This document shows positions 8,314 to 17,340 of a stretch of 64,000 nt of DNA, in pieces. Made by a program: the position numbers and the translations under genes. The stretch covers positions 62,001-126,000 of the forward strand of contig JAVYTR010000004.1 in the NCBI GenBank assembly GCA_038728585.1, in the 5' to 3' direction. Each line of letters begins with the position of its first letter. The stretch's first letter is position 1. The DNA is from Conexivisphaerales archaeon. Lineage in GTDB: Archaea > Thermoproteota > Nitrososphaeria > Conexivisphaerales > DTJL01. A model generated the notes under the pieces. That model searched no databases and was not told where the DNA came from. It worked only from the letters and a program-made list of their open reading frames with translations.

Positions 8314-10289
8314 GGTGACGTCACCTCGGCTAGCTGCAGATTGAACTCAAGAACCATTAGACTGGGTATGGTGTAAGTATAGGTTGCGCTTGCAACATTG
8401 GCTGCGTTTGCGAATGCTTGTGCATTTGCATCTGTTATAGTCTGGTTTCCTGTAAGAGGTATTAGCCTGGCATCAAAGGGATTGTCAGGGGGCGTGTAGA
8501 CGAGATATACACTCAGATTGTAGAGATATCCTTTGGGTATTATACTTGCAAGAGCAACATTGAGATTATGCTGCCAGTTGGGGTAGAACGCCCCTATCTG
8601 CTGAAGACATGTATAGGTTATATCGAGGCATTGAGGAATGACCTTATAATAGCCTGAAAAGGTTGACTGAAATGAACCGTTAGCATTATCGTTTACCGTA
8701 ATATTAAATGAGTAGACACCTGGAACTGCAGTCGAGCTAGTGTTTACTTGGACAGGTATCGAGACTGATTGGCCGTCGCCTATACTAAGTGTGTTTTTGA
8801 CAGTTACCTGTAGCTGACCGGAAGAAACTACATTGACATTGAAGCTCCCGGTGCCATTATCACAGTACATGTTATTATTGTTCGTAACTGTCAATGTGTA
8901 GGTAGAAGTGCTTCCGTTATTACCCCAAATTATTGGTGGTGACAACGAAAAAGCAGGATTTGACCTTTGACAGACCGGTTGGTTTCCCAAGGTGAACGTG
9001 TAGGTTATTGAATTATAAAGCGAAGAATTCTGCACAGATGTTGCAGTGATTGTTACCTTAAGAATGGGGGATGCATTAGGCAAAGGTGATACATATAGCG
9101 TGAATCCTCCTTTGGGGCCATATCCAACGTTTGGTGGCTCTGAAAGAGTAGCGCTGTAGGTAGAAAGTTTGACCGTCCATCCGCTTGCGCCATTGATAGA
9201 AAATGCCAAGTTGAAGGTTTCGTTACATCCATTTCTGTCAGGTACCGAGATAATCACAGCCTTGGAGACGTTTGCATACGGCTGGACCGTGGCACTAGAT
9301 GGACCTCCAGATAAGGTTGGTTTGCCGAGATACTTGCATGAGGCAGTTGAGCCACCTTTGCTGTAACCTACAATCAAAGATGACTGAGAGTACTGGTTGG
9401 CCGAATTGACTACAGTCACCAGCACACCTTTTGTCTTTGTTGTGCTAGAAGTAAGCGCAACGTACAGGGTGGTAGAAGCATTTCCTTGTGAAGCTATCTG
9501 CAGATTGCTCTGGGCCACAGAGCCACTCCAGTTTGCCAGCGGCCTCAAGGCGATCTGAAAGTTTTCCATACCGCAGTTCTGGTCATTATTTGTGACTACT
9601 ACAGCATATGATACGGTCTGGTTTGGTAACGAGGTCTGAGTGTTAGGCTGGACGCTTATTCCTGGATTGTTGTACACGCATTGTACAGCACTGTTCACAT
9701 CAAAATAGACATTTGTTGCAGCCGACGCTGAATTATGTGGAACATTTATAGCTATGTTGCTTACATTTACGTTAATTGTGAAGCCACCTGAGTTACCAAG
9801 CGTGGGAGGAGAAATTACAAGAAGTTGTGTGCTTGCTGTACCACCATTCGATGGTATGTTTATCAATGACTGTGAGAGACTGTAGTTCCATTGAGGTGAT
9901 GGTACTGAAACACTTACCAAGAAAAGCTCGTTCCCGCAGAACTTATCGTTGTTCACTATTGTGAGCGTATAAACTGCGCTGCTCCCCGGGCTTCCCCAGA
10001 CCGAGACCGGGGAAGCGCTAACCATGGGCTGGGAAAAAACACAATTAGAATAATAACTGACTATAGTTTCACCGTTTATTATCGTATTATCAAACTCGTG
10101 TGCCCTTGCAAGTGAGCTTAAGATGTTGTATGCAGTCTGAGAAATATCAGTCTGGCTTCTTTGAAGCCTCGTGTTTGCAGGAATAGAGTAATAATAGGCC
10201 ACAGAAAAGGCGCCTATGATCAGGATTGTCACCACCACCGCCTCAATTAGAATTGAGATTCCCTTCCTCTTTTTTGCCCATCTGCTCAT
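8310..10289 (-). CDS. Pilin-like surface protein with four cysteine-paired Ig-like repeats
   Basis: 659 residues. The leader MSRWAKKRKG is followed by a hydrophobic helix with a glutamate at its sixth position, matching a class III (type IV pilin) signal, although the usual place is the fifth. Four repeats of roughly 110-125 residues follow, starting near residues 83, 210, 318 and 435. Each begins with a Cys then NP/QP, and has a second Cys about 35-40 residues on in a context like NNDxxCGxxxF. The strands resemble NEW3/CARDB-type beta-sandwich domains. The paired cysteines suggest a disulphide in every repeat. It overlaps both neighbours by four bases (ATGA). Confidence 0.75.
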   Translation of the reverse strand: MSRWAKKRKGISILIEAVVVTILIIGAFSVAYYYSIPANTRLQRSQTDISQTAYNILSSLARAHEFDNTIINGETIVSYYSNCVFSQPMVSASPVSVWGSPGSSAVYTLTIVNNDKFCGNELFLVSVSVPSPQWNYSLSQSLINIPSNGGTASTQLLVISPPTLGNSGGFTINVNVSNIAINVPHNSASAATNVYFDVNSAVQCVYNNPGISVQPNTQTSLPNQTVSYAVVVTNNDQNCGMENFQIALRPLANWSGSVAQSNLQIASQGNASTTLYVALTSSTTKTKGVLVTVVNSANQYSQSSLIVGYSKGGSTASCKYLGKPTLSGGPSSATVQPYANVSKAVIISVPDRNGCNETFNLAFSINGASGWTVKLSTYSATLSEPPNVGYGPKGGFTLYVSPLPNASPILKVTITATSVQNSSLYNSITYTFTLGNQPVCQRSNPAFSLSPPIIWGNNGSTSTYTLTVTNNNNMYCDNGTGSFNVNVVSSGQLQVTVKNTLSIGDGQSVSIPVQVNTSSTAVPGVYSFNITVNDNANGSFQSTFSGYYKVIPQCLDITYTCLQQIGAFYPNWQHNLNVALASIIPKGYLYNLSVYLVYTPPDNPFDARLIPLTGNQTITDANAQAFANAANVASATYTYTIPSLMVLEFNLQLAEVTSP

Positions 10290-11602
10290 GACTGACCCAT
10301 CCTCCAGACCGTTAAGCTAGCGTACCAGGTATTCTGACCGACATTTACAAATCTGGAAACTGTAACTGCAGAATCCACATGAGCCTGCTTGGTCCCATTT
10401 GATTGGGAAGCCAGCGTTGATAGGTTATTAGAGCTATATTCGATGTAGCCATACGGATTGGTTAAAGGATTTGAAGCAACCTCAAAGAAGTTTCTGCCGT
10501 TCGTTGTTATTATGAGCCCCGCGAAGATTACTGATTCACTAACAGGATAGGCAAGCTGAACTACAGCAGAGTTTTTGTTTCCTGCGTTCAGCACTGTACA
10601 GGCCTGCTGACTTGAGTTCTGGCCATCACTGCAGACCACTGCTGGATTTATTATGACGTTCAAAGAAGATGTAACCTCAAAAACTGTGTAGAAGGCTCCA
10701 ACGTGAACGCTGCCGTTGTTGCCATTGCCATTACCTTTTGAGCCTGCAGATTGTCCATTCACGTCATAGCAATTGTTGTTGCTTGGGTTGAAATTGGCCA
10801 GAAGATACTGCCCTTCCAGTATCATATCAGCCTTACAGGTTGCGTAGGATAGGAAATTCTGGAACTCAATTCCATAGTAGTTTGCGCTTGCCATGACTAA
10901 ATATGCGACTTTGGCGTTTCCACTACCCTTTCCCTGTCCGTTCCCGGGCAGGCAGGTCTGAGGTAGTGAGGGCTTTGAAAGTTTAAAACTTGCATACCCG
11001 AATAGATTGGTCACATTGTAGGACCTTGTTGCGTTGAAGAAGAACTGGGGCTGTCCAGAACCCTGGTCGATTTCGCAGAAGGCAAAGTAAGACACATTCA
11101 CGTTCGCGTTTATCGCAGGAATCCCCGCGTAATCGCTAACGTACACGGTGTAAATCCCGTTTGTACTATTGACTATCGTTATGTTTAGAGCAGGAAGCAT
11201 CCTGAAGTCGAATCCATAGTCAAAGTGATTGCCGTGGTATATTCCCAGCAAAGCGCCGGCTACGTTGGGGGGGATGTACAGGCTGTTGTTAAGATAGCTT
11301 AGGTTTGCTATCCTGTTAAGTTTGCTCGGATCTAAGCTATACGCCAGCCCAGTTTGTGGCTGTACGGCAAGTCCGAAGTACTGCAGATTGTTTGCAGGCA
11401 AGTTCACATTCGTTCCCCAGTTATATGGAATCCCAGGGTTGAGCAGGAAACTCTGCATTAGTTGTTCTGCTTCAGGGTAAAGCTGATACTGGCTGTTTAC
11501 ATTCAACTGGGTAAATTCCGTGCTGGCTACTGCATAGAGGGTAAAGCTCAATGCAAGAATAACTATGAGAGTCGCAGCTAGATACTGGAATACTGGATTC
11601 AG
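10286..11602 (-). CDS. Membrane-anchored secreted protein of the pilus operon; probable CTG start
   Basis: 438 residues from the CTG at 11602. One hydrophobic segment (YLAATLIVILALSFTLYAVA) lies at the N-terminus, then a long extracellular beta-rich region with several cysteines and glycine/asparagine-rich stretches. The only conventional start (TTG at 11551) would begin inside the hydrophobic helix and destroy the anchor. The CTG lies five bases after AGGTGAT and overlaps the previous gene's TGA in the form CTGA, just as the neighbouring genes overlap by ATGA. There is no recognised domain; it is probably a minor pilin or surface protein exported by this system. Confidence 0.7.
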   Translation of the reverse strand: MNPVFQYLAATLIVILALSFTLYAVASTEFTQLNVNSQYQLYPEAEQLMQSFLLNPGIPYNWGTNVNLPANNLQYFGLAVQPQTGLAYSLDPSKLNRIANLSYLNNSLYIPPNVAGALLGIYHGNHFDYGFDFRMLPALNITIVNSTNGIYTVYVSDYAGIPAINANVNVSYFAFCEIDQGSGQPQFFFNATRSYNVTNLFGYASFKLSKPSLPQTCLPGNGQGKGSGNAKVAYLVMASANYYGIEFQNFLSYATCKADMILEGQYLLANFNPSNNNCYDVNGQSAGSKGNGNGNNGSVHVGAFYTVFEVTSSLNVIINPAVVCSDGQNSSQQACTVLNAGNKNSAVVQLAYPVSESVIFAGLIITTNGRNFFEVASNPLTNPYGYIEYSSNNLSTLASQSNGTKQAHVDSAVTVSRFVNVGQNTWYASLTVWRMGQS

Positions 11603-12129
11603 CTCATATCACCTATTCCTAATACTATAGATTGGTTAGAGATTACTGCCCAGACTATAGCCCTAGAATCTCCACTATAGATTTGAGGAAGAGCGTTGAC
11701 CGATTTAGGAGGAGCCGGACAGTTCGCAGAATTGGAACCTGCTATATATATGCAAAAACCTTGTCCTGAATATTTCGTACCTGGCTGAAAGGCTAGAGGT
11801 GTGCTAGCCAGCAAAGAAGGATTGTTTGGTACGTATGCAACTACCTGCCACAGATTCGCCCGGTAACTCAGGTTTATGGCATAACCTCTAAGGTTAACTT
11901 CGCTCGGCAAGATGAGTTTGAAATAGATTGTTCCCGTCTGACCGGCAGGGATTGTAGCCACTAAACTGCTTATCTCATTGGAAACGTACTGTGAAGCATC
12001 AGCCAGTGAGCTCTGCATACTCTGGCCCTGCAAGGAGATGCCTTGAGTAGTAGAGATCAAAGAAACTATACCCAGAATTACAAGGAGGCCTACCGTGCCT
12101 ATAACATATGTGAGCGGCACTGAAGGCAA
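11599..12129 (-). CDS. Small membrane-anchored protein of the pilus operon
   Basis: 176 residues with one N-terminal hydrophobic helix (YVIGTVGLLVILGIVSLI) and a soluble outer domain of about 130 residues containing two cysteines near residues 125 and 137. There is no class III cleavage motif. The start is TTG, eight bases after GGAGCGTGATC, which resembles the Shine-Dalgarno core. I do not recognise the family. The position between two pilin-like genes suggests a minor pilin or assembly protein. Confidence 0.65.
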   Translation of the reverse strand: MPSVPLTYVIGTVGLLVILGIVSLISTTQGISLQGQSMQSSLADASQYVSNEISSLVATIPAGQTGTIYFKLILPSEVNLRGYAINLSYRANLWQVVAYVPNNPSLLASTPLAFQPGTKYSGQGFCIYIAGSNSANCPAPPKSVNALPQIYSGDSRAIVWAVISNQSIVLGIGDMS

Positions 12130-12139
12130 GCTAGCTGGA

Positions 12140-13147
12140 TCACGCTCCTGCGAAAGACAGCTGAATATTGGTTACAATGATGTTTATCACAGTATTCACC
12201 GGGCAGAAGTAGTGATTTGTGCCGGGCGGTAGACATGAAGCTGTAGGCGGCACCTGAACACCATAGGGTATGTTCAGCACAAGTGTCGAAGAAGGAGGTG
12301 CTGACTGACCGGGCAGTTTATTCAGGAGGTTAACCGTAATTATTACCTGATAGGTTGTGTTGCTCCATAGCAAGCTGCTCTTCTTAACCGATAAAGTTGC
12401 AGGGTCTGGTATTACTACACTCTTTGTGGAAACTCCTTGGTTCGAAACAACGACGTTGAGCTTGTTGGAGCCAGAAAAAGTTCCTCCTGTTATATTGACA
12501 AAATTGAGTTGGACCATGTTCACTTCCTGGAATATTTGCTTGTAGATCGTATTCCCGCCCTGGTCGACCCCGATTGGTACAGCCCCCAAACTGGCATTAA
12601 AGAGCCCAAGGTTGTTGACGTTTATTCTTCTGTAATCCATCGATACCCATGTTGAACCGCTATCGTGTGAGATGAAGACAAATCCAAGAGGATTCGAGTT
12701 ATTCTGGACAATTAGAGTGTTGGGAAAAGAGGTAATGAAGGGTAGACCTGTGAACTGCCCTGCCCGTAACCACTGATAATTTTCGAAGCTTACAAGCGAC
12801 CCTGCTCTATACCTGAACATATTTATTGCCACTTTGTTGTTCCAAATGATATAACCGGATGAGTTAACGATAGATATATTCATGTTATCATAGTTGTTAA
12901 TCAAAATTGGTCCTCCTGTCCTTGAATTGAAACTTGAAAAACCTGAAGCTCCTGGCGAAGGTAATATACCATCCACTGTCTGTGCTAAAGAGATGACACC
13001 ATTTTCAGCTTGCGAGAATTCAGCTTCCTGTGTTTGCACGTTAAACAGATTCAGAGCAAATCCCATAACGCCTGTAACAATCACCAGCATGGCAGCTACC
13101 AATATTGTCGTAGAAATGACTTCAGAAAGGGCACGCCTCTTGTGCAA
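12140..13147 (-). CDS. Type IV pilin/archaellin-like protein
   Basis: 335 residues. MHKRRALSEVISTTILVAAM has a basic patch, a likely cleavage before ALSEVIS and a long hydrophobic helix: the form of archaeal type IV pilins processed by a prepilin peptidase. The outer part is a beta-rich domain with cysteines near the C-terminus (CLPPG and FCP). It follows the GspF-like gene by nine bases, and the next gene's Shine-Dalgarno overlaps its stop. It could be the main pilin or a large minor one; length favours a minor or tip subunit. Confidence 0.75.
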   Translation of the reverse strand: MHKRRALSEVISTTILVAAMLVIVTGVMGFALNLFNVQTQEAEFSQAENGVISLAQTVDGILPSPGASGFSSFNSRTGGPILINNYDNMNISIVNSSGYIIWNNKVAINMFRYRAGSLVSFENYQWLRAGQFTGLPFITSFPNTLIVQNNSNPLGFVFISHDSGSTWVSMDYRRINVNNLGLFNASLGAVPIGVDQGGNTIYKQIFQEVNMVQLNFVNITGGTFSGSNKLNVVVSNQGVSTKSVVIPDPATLSVKKSSLLWSNTTYQVIITVNLLNKLPGQSAPPSSTLVLNIPYGVQVPPTASCLPPGTNHYFCPVNTVINIIVTNIQLSFAGA

Positions 13148-13156
13148 GAATTACCA

Positions 13157-14893
13157 CTAACTCCCGAAAGGTGCAAACCCTGAGATGAACATTGGGCTTA
13201 TTGCAAGAGCCACAACTGTAACTACAGCAAGTATGGTGCAATGCAGAAAGCCTGCAGATATCTTTTCACCACTCGCCTTTCCTGCTACCAGTCCTGCCAG
13301 GACTGTGTTGATAACGACTGGAGGAAGAAAGATCATAGCAAACTGGTTGAAGCTGAAGGAGAAGTTGCTCATCTGTGCGAGCCCCTGTACAAAATTCAAG
13401 AAGACTGTTGCGGTGAGAAGAGTGGTCATACCGCCTATGTATGGTATTAGCAGAAGAGGTCTCAGCGCTGATGCCTTCTCCTTCTCAAGTATCAAGATCT
13501 GCTCACCGAATGATGCCAGAGCTTCAAGAGTATCAGGAGTGCCTCCACCTACATCTATACTATCGATGAGCAAGAAGGTGTTAACAGCTACGAACCAGTT
13601 CTTTGTGCTCTTCAACTCGTCTTCAAGGATCGAATCGAAAGAAACTCCCCAGCTCAGTTTTGCTGCTATCTTCTGCAACCTTGAGGAAAACTTGCCGTAA
13701 TCTCTCTTTGAGAGGAGCTGGATGCATCTCTCAGGGGCAATACCTGTCTTCCTTGTCTCTACCATATCCCTCAGGAAAGATACAAGCTGAGTCCCCATTT
13801 CGGACCCCTCTCTTGACACCTTTATCGCCACAACAGCAGGAGGTGCAAAAATTATGATGAAAGCCAGTGCTATGGCAACTGCAGATTGCTCCCCTATAGG
13901 AACCCCGATCAGTTTTCCAAAAGCCTGCATTGGGGTGTAGAGAGGACTTGGCAGGTTGAAGTAGTATGGAGCTGCTGTCAGAATGGCGAATGCCAGGCCT
14001 ATCGGGAACGATATTGCAAGAACCTTGTATGGTCGCCAGTCTGATGTTGGATATCTGGGTTCATAGATGTCGAGAAGAAACAGAAACACTGCTGTAAGCA
14101 TAGGTAGAAGGAAATAGGCAAAGAGCACAAAGTTCCCTACAGTGAATGCTCCTCCTGCACTCGCAGGAAGGATCTTCGATATTATGAACAAGATGTAAAG
14201 ACCCAGAGCCAGTAGAATCACAACGACAGCATAGCTCTCCATAACAACAGAGATCCTTTCTCCTATGTTCTTCATCGACCTGGCTCTGTTTTCGAATATG
14301 TTGTAGGCCTTTCTCTGCAGATAATGCACCACATCGCCACCTATGCTCAGAGTCGAGGCATAACCAAGAAGGAGGTCCTTGAAATCAGGGGATGGCAAAG
14401 ACCTCGCCATCTTCTCCATGGAAGAAACCGGGTCCATCCCTATCGCTTCCACATCTACCGCCATAAGTTGAGCCGCCTGAGATAGACTTGGCAACAGCTT
14501 TACGTTTCTCAGCCTCTGTATTGCCTTGTAAGGAGAAATCCCTCCAGTTGACATAACGCTGACATATGCTGCAGCATAGGGCACTTCGCTTTCGAGGTTA
14601 AACGCTCTGTTATGGGCCTTGAAGCTAGGATAGATGCTGTAAAGCATGAATATTGCGAGAGGAGCTATCAGCCCAAGAAGGAAGAAAGGAGATACGAAGA
14701 TGGCTCCCACAATTCCAACTAAAAGTGCTACGGCTGTAGCTATTACTGTAAGCATCCCAAAGACAGAAGCATAAACCTCGGGGTGAATCCTAATGTTGGC
14801 TGCCTGCAATTGCCCCCCGAGGTTCTTGTTGAACTTCAAGAAGGCCCTGCCAATCCATTCAAAATTAACGTAGGCAAAGGCCTGCAGTCCCAT
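13157..14893 (-). CDS. GspF/TadC-like type II secretion system F domain protein (pilus platform)
   Basis: 578 residues, first gene of the minus-strand pilus operon. There are two T2SSF domains (about residues 95-230, with VPYAAAYVSVMSTGG, and 370-520, with LVSFLRDMVETRKTG), each followed by a pair of membrane helices, in total about nine hydrophobic segments. Archaeal ArlJ/TadC proteins have this double form. The protein is the inner-membrane platform that works with a GspE-type ATPase; the ATPase at 18143-21526 is the obvious partner. It could also be called ArlJ-like, but no other archaellum gene is present. Confidence 0.85.
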   Translation of the reverse strand: MGLQAFAYVNFEWIGRAFLKFNKNLGGQLQAANIRIHPEVYASVFGMLTVIATAVALLVGIVGAIFVSPFFLLGLIAPLAIFMLYSIYPSFKAHNRAFNLESEVPYAAAYVSVMSTGGISPYKAIQRLRNVKLLPSLSQAAQLMAVDVEAIGMDPVSSMEKMARSLPSPDFKDLLLGYASTLSIGGDVVHYLQRKAYNIFENRARSMKNIGERISVVMESYAVVVILLALGLYILFIISKILPASAGGAFTVGNFVLFAYFLLPMLTAVFLFLLDIYEPRYPTSDWRPYKVLAISFPIGLAFAILTAAPYYFNLPSPLYTPMQAFGKLIGVPIGEQSAVAIALAFIIIFAPPAVVAIKVSREGSEMGTQLVSFLRDMVETRKTGIAPERCIQLLSKRDYGKFSSRLQKIAAKLSWGVSFDSILEDELKSTKNWFVAVNTFLLIDSIDVGGGTPDTLEALASFGEQILILEKEKASALRPLLLIPYIGGMTTLLTATVFLNFVQGLAQMSNFSFSFNQFAMIFLPPVVINTVLAGLVAGKASGEKISAGFLHCTILAVVTVVALAISPMFISGFAPFGS

Positions 14894-15067
14894 GATTGAA
14901 TCGAACCCGCCATAAATTTATTAAACATTTTGAACAGATGGAATTCCTGAAAGAGGGACTGAAACTAAATTCTTATTGCTACATATCAAGAAAGAGTTAG
15001 CTACAAATCACTTGCAATCATCAGAGGTATCATTGTCGAGTAGCTTCTTACGATTTAAAGCTTAGTG

Positions 15068-15083
15068 CGAAAAGGTTAAAATA
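15068..15083 (+). promoter_or_regulatory. BRE/TATA promoter for the zinc-ribbon gene
   Basis: CGAAAAGG (BRE-like) is followed by TTAAAATA, centred about 30 bases before the ATG at 15110. The same core, AAGGTTAAAATA, occurs upstream of pgk at 26402-26413, which suggests a shared strong promoter form in this genome. The expected transcript start is within a few bases of the ATG. Confidence 0.55.
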
Positions 15084-15109
15084 TTGCCTTTTCAGGTTAA
15101 TGATGAATC

Positions 15110-16228
15110 ATGAGAGGACTCAATGCCGGTTCAGAGCTTTCTGTGAATTACCTTGCGAAGAATTTTGCATTCGGAAAGCTCACAAAAGTTGTAAGCATAC
15201 AGGAGAAGTTTTCTAACCACTTCTTCTTTGACCCGGCAATCGATAAGGAGACATCTGTACCGTATTCAGATATTCTTAACGCTCTCTCTGTAATGGACGG
15301 ATGGGGATACCTCTCTTCAAGCAGGTCAGTTACCAGGTACTGTGTCGAATGTTTTACCATGGGCCTAAGCCTGGTGGGTAGATGCCCCTTCTGCGGCTCT
15401 ACAAGGATAAGGAGAGGTAAAGTAATTTCTCACAGATGCGGCTACAGAGGCTTCGAAGAATTGTACAGACAGGGGGAGAAATGGGTATGCCCCAAATGTC
15501 AGAAGCAGCTTTACATGAACGGAGCAGACTTCAAGGACGAAGGTATGCTCTTCAAGTGCATGACATGCGGCAACATATTCGATAAGTATGCAACATACTA
15601 TCAGTGCCCCAATTGCCATGCATATTATGAAGAAGACCAGGCTCCTTCGATTGAATTTGTAGTGTACGAACCTACTGCTCCTCTGACAGCAAAGAAGCCG
15701 TTGATAGCGAATTCGTTCAAGATAAACGAAAGGGTTGCTCAGTATCTTACGAAGATGGGGTATGAGATAAGACTTTATTATGTACAGGAGACGAATGAGG
15801 AGCTGATCTACTGGGACTTGCTAGCTAAAATGCCGAGCGAAGAAGAAGAGAATAAAGAGATGAACATAGGTGTCACTGTTCTTCCTTTACTAGACCAGAT
15901 GGATGATGACGTGGTGGAAGACCTTATAACAAAGAAGAAAAGAGCCGGGTACAGGTCGATGGTCGTGATAACGCCAGCATTAGTAGGTCAGGAGGTAGCA
16001 ACAAAGCTCTCAGAGAAGGATATATACGTGCTCGACTCACACTTCGAGACGCTGATGGACGAGAAGATCCTAGCTGGTTATCTTGCTCCAGTTCTATCCA
16101 GTGCTGCGGAGGTAGCGACGCAGGGGCTGGAGGGGACAGGAGATAACTGGAATGATGTGGTGCAACAGATAAAAGACCTAGGCGACAGACTATCGTCCAA
16201 GTTGGGAGGTTTGGGTGATAAATTTTGA
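15110..16228 (+). CDS. Multi-zinc-ribbon protein with C-terminal receiver-like domain, TackOD1-like
   Basis: 372 residues. Eleven cysteines between residues 78 and 169, mostly in CxxC pairs (78/81, 92/95, 127/130, 150/153, 166/169), form several zinc ribbons. The rest contains an alpha/beta segment ending near residue 330 and a short helical tail. The layout resembles the thaumarchaeal output domain TackOD1 described in TACK signalling proteins; that match is from memory and only moderately certain. It sits between the two halves of the pilus locus, overlaps the coiled-coil gene downstream by four bases (TTGA), and may regulate or assist the pilus. No DNA-binding helix is obvious. Confidence 0.6.
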   Translation: MRGLNAGSELSVNYLAKNFAFGKLTKVVSIQEKFSNHFFFDPAIDKETSVPYSDILNALSVMDGWGYLSSSRSVTRYCVECFTMGLSLVGRCPFCGSTRIRRGKVISHRCGYRGFEELYRQGEKWVCPKCQKQLYMNGADFKDEGMLFKCMTCGNIFDKYATYYQCPNCHAYYEEDQAPSIEFVVYEPTAPLTAKKPLIANSFKINERVAQYLTKMGYEIRLYYVQETNEELIYWDLLAKMPSEEEENKEMNIGVTVLPLLDQMDDDVVEDLITKKKRAGYRSMVVITPALVGQEVATKLSEKDIYVLDSHFETLMDEKILAGYLAPVLSSAAEVATQGLEGTGDNWNDVVQQIKDLGDRLSSKLGGLGDKF

Positions 16229-16518
16229 GCGCAGCGACAAAGCAAGAAGCTCTGAAGCAGCTGGAGGAGCTCAGGTCAGCAGTAGAGCAGACAATACAGG
16301 GCTTGGAAAGCACGGTTCAGGAGAGACAGAGGGAGATCGAGGAGCTGAAGGCGAGTCTTCAGCAGGCACACGAAGAAGTGTCAGCTCTGAAGATGGAGAA
16401 CGACAGACTGAACCAGGAAATGATAAGCCTGAAGAAGAAGCTTGACGCGTACCAAAGGCTGACAGAGGTCCTCAGAAATCTGCGCGGAGAGCTTGATAAG
16501 CTGGAACAGATGAGGTAA
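16225..16518 (+). CDS. Small coiled-coil protein
   Basis: 97 residues, almost entirely heptad-patterned (EELRSAVEQTIQGLESTVQE and so on), highly charged, without a membrane segment. The TTG start overlaps the TGA of the zinc-ribbon gene, so translation is probably coupled. The two proteins likely act together, perhaps through the zinc-ribbon protein's helical C-terminus. No family was recognised. Confidence 0.7.
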   Translation: MSAATKQEALKQLEELRSAVEQTIQGLESTVQERQREIEELKASLQQAHEEVSALKMENDRLNQEMISLKKKLDAYQRLTEVLRNLRGELDKLEQMR

Positions 16519-16527
16519 GCAATCAAA

Positions 16528-16563
16528 GAAAGCCCCCTGCTACCGGGAGACTTTCCATTTTTT
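16528..16563 (+). terminator. Hairpin plus T-run after the coiled-coil gene
   Basis: GAAAG at 16528-16532 pairs with CTTTC at 16551-16555, with CCC/GGG inside, and the stem is followed by a run of six T at 16558-16563. It lies 10 bases after the stop of the two-gene operon. Archaeal termination relies mainly on the T-run. Confidence 0.5.
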
Positions 16564-16650
16564 AGTGCAATAGAGTTTTTGAGTCGGCATTCTAGAGTCT
16601 TTCGTTTTGCTCTAGGTTTCTATATTCATCATAAAGAGAATAAACATCTC

Positions 16651-16941
16651 CTACTGTTTCATAAGCCAGAATATTGCACTTATCCCTGCCAGACTGAGCA
16701 CGTTTAGTCCAAGCAGCGGAATCGCAACATCGGAGCTGTACTTCTGGGCAAGCTCGAAGTATACCAAAACCGCAAGGATATATTGGACGAGAAAAAGAAG
16801 AGAGAACAGGGATAGAGCGAACAGAAATTTTGAACGGTGTTTCGCAGTCCCCTTTATGTAGAACACTAGAAGAATTGAAGAAAGTGATACTCCAATGAAA
16901 GCGAGAACAATGTTAGATAACCAGTAGAGTCCTGCTACCAT
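16651..16941 (-). CDS. Small membrane protein, three helices
   Basis: 96 residues with three hydrophobic segments separated by a basic loop (KGTAKHRSK). It directly follows the winged-helix gene: the ATG at 16941 is adjacent to that gene's stop at 16942. A winged-helix gene with a small membrane protein gene is a recurring pair in archaea; the membrane protein may sense a signal or hold the regulator. Function unknown. Confidence 0.65.
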   Translation of the reverse strand: MVAGLYWLSNIVLAFIGVSLSSILLVFYIKGTAKHRSKFLFALSLFSLLFLVQYILAVLVYFELAQKYSSDVAIPLLGLNVLSLAGISAIFWLMKQ

Positions 16942-17271
16942 CTACTCAACTCCAGACATCTTCTTCTCTTTTCCCTTGTTCAGGAGTGAAACAACATTTC
17001 TGTATGACTTGATTCCTTGAAGTAAAAGTGGAGAAGGGAAGTAGACTCTGCCATATTTTGGGCCTTCTGCAACTACAAGACCGTTCTGGACAAGTATCTC
17101 CAGATGATGAGTAACTGTTCTGTAGTTGATACCCAATTCTTCAGCCAAACGATTAGCGTTTGCAGGACTGCCTAACAGGTAATTTAAGATTTTCATTCTC
17201 ATCTGACCTCCCCTCGAAGCGACAAACATCCACCACAGCAAGTTATCAAAAGTGTCGAACGGCAATTGCAC
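16942..17271 (-). CDS. Winged-helix transcription regulator, ArsR-like
   Basis: 109 residues. The segment RMKILNYLLGSPANANRLAE, then LGINYRTVTHHLEILVQNGL and a wing (VVAEGPKYGRVYF), is a standard winged helix as in ArsR/HTH_20 regulators. No metal-binding cysteines are present. It is probably a local regulator of itself and the membrane protein behind it. The first ~24 residues are hydrophobic/aromatic, and an internal start at MRMKI is possible. Confidence 0.75.
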   Translation of the reverse strand: MQLPFDTFDNLLWWMFVASRGGQMRMKILNYLLGSPANANRLAEELGINYRTVTHHLEILVQNGLVVAEGPKYGRVYFPSPLLLQGIKSYRNVVSLLNKGKEKKMSGVE

Positions 17272-17340
17272 ACTTGACTTGCGTTGTGATATGACACAAT
17301 AAATAAACGTTTGACGATAAACATCAACTGAAAAAGCAAA

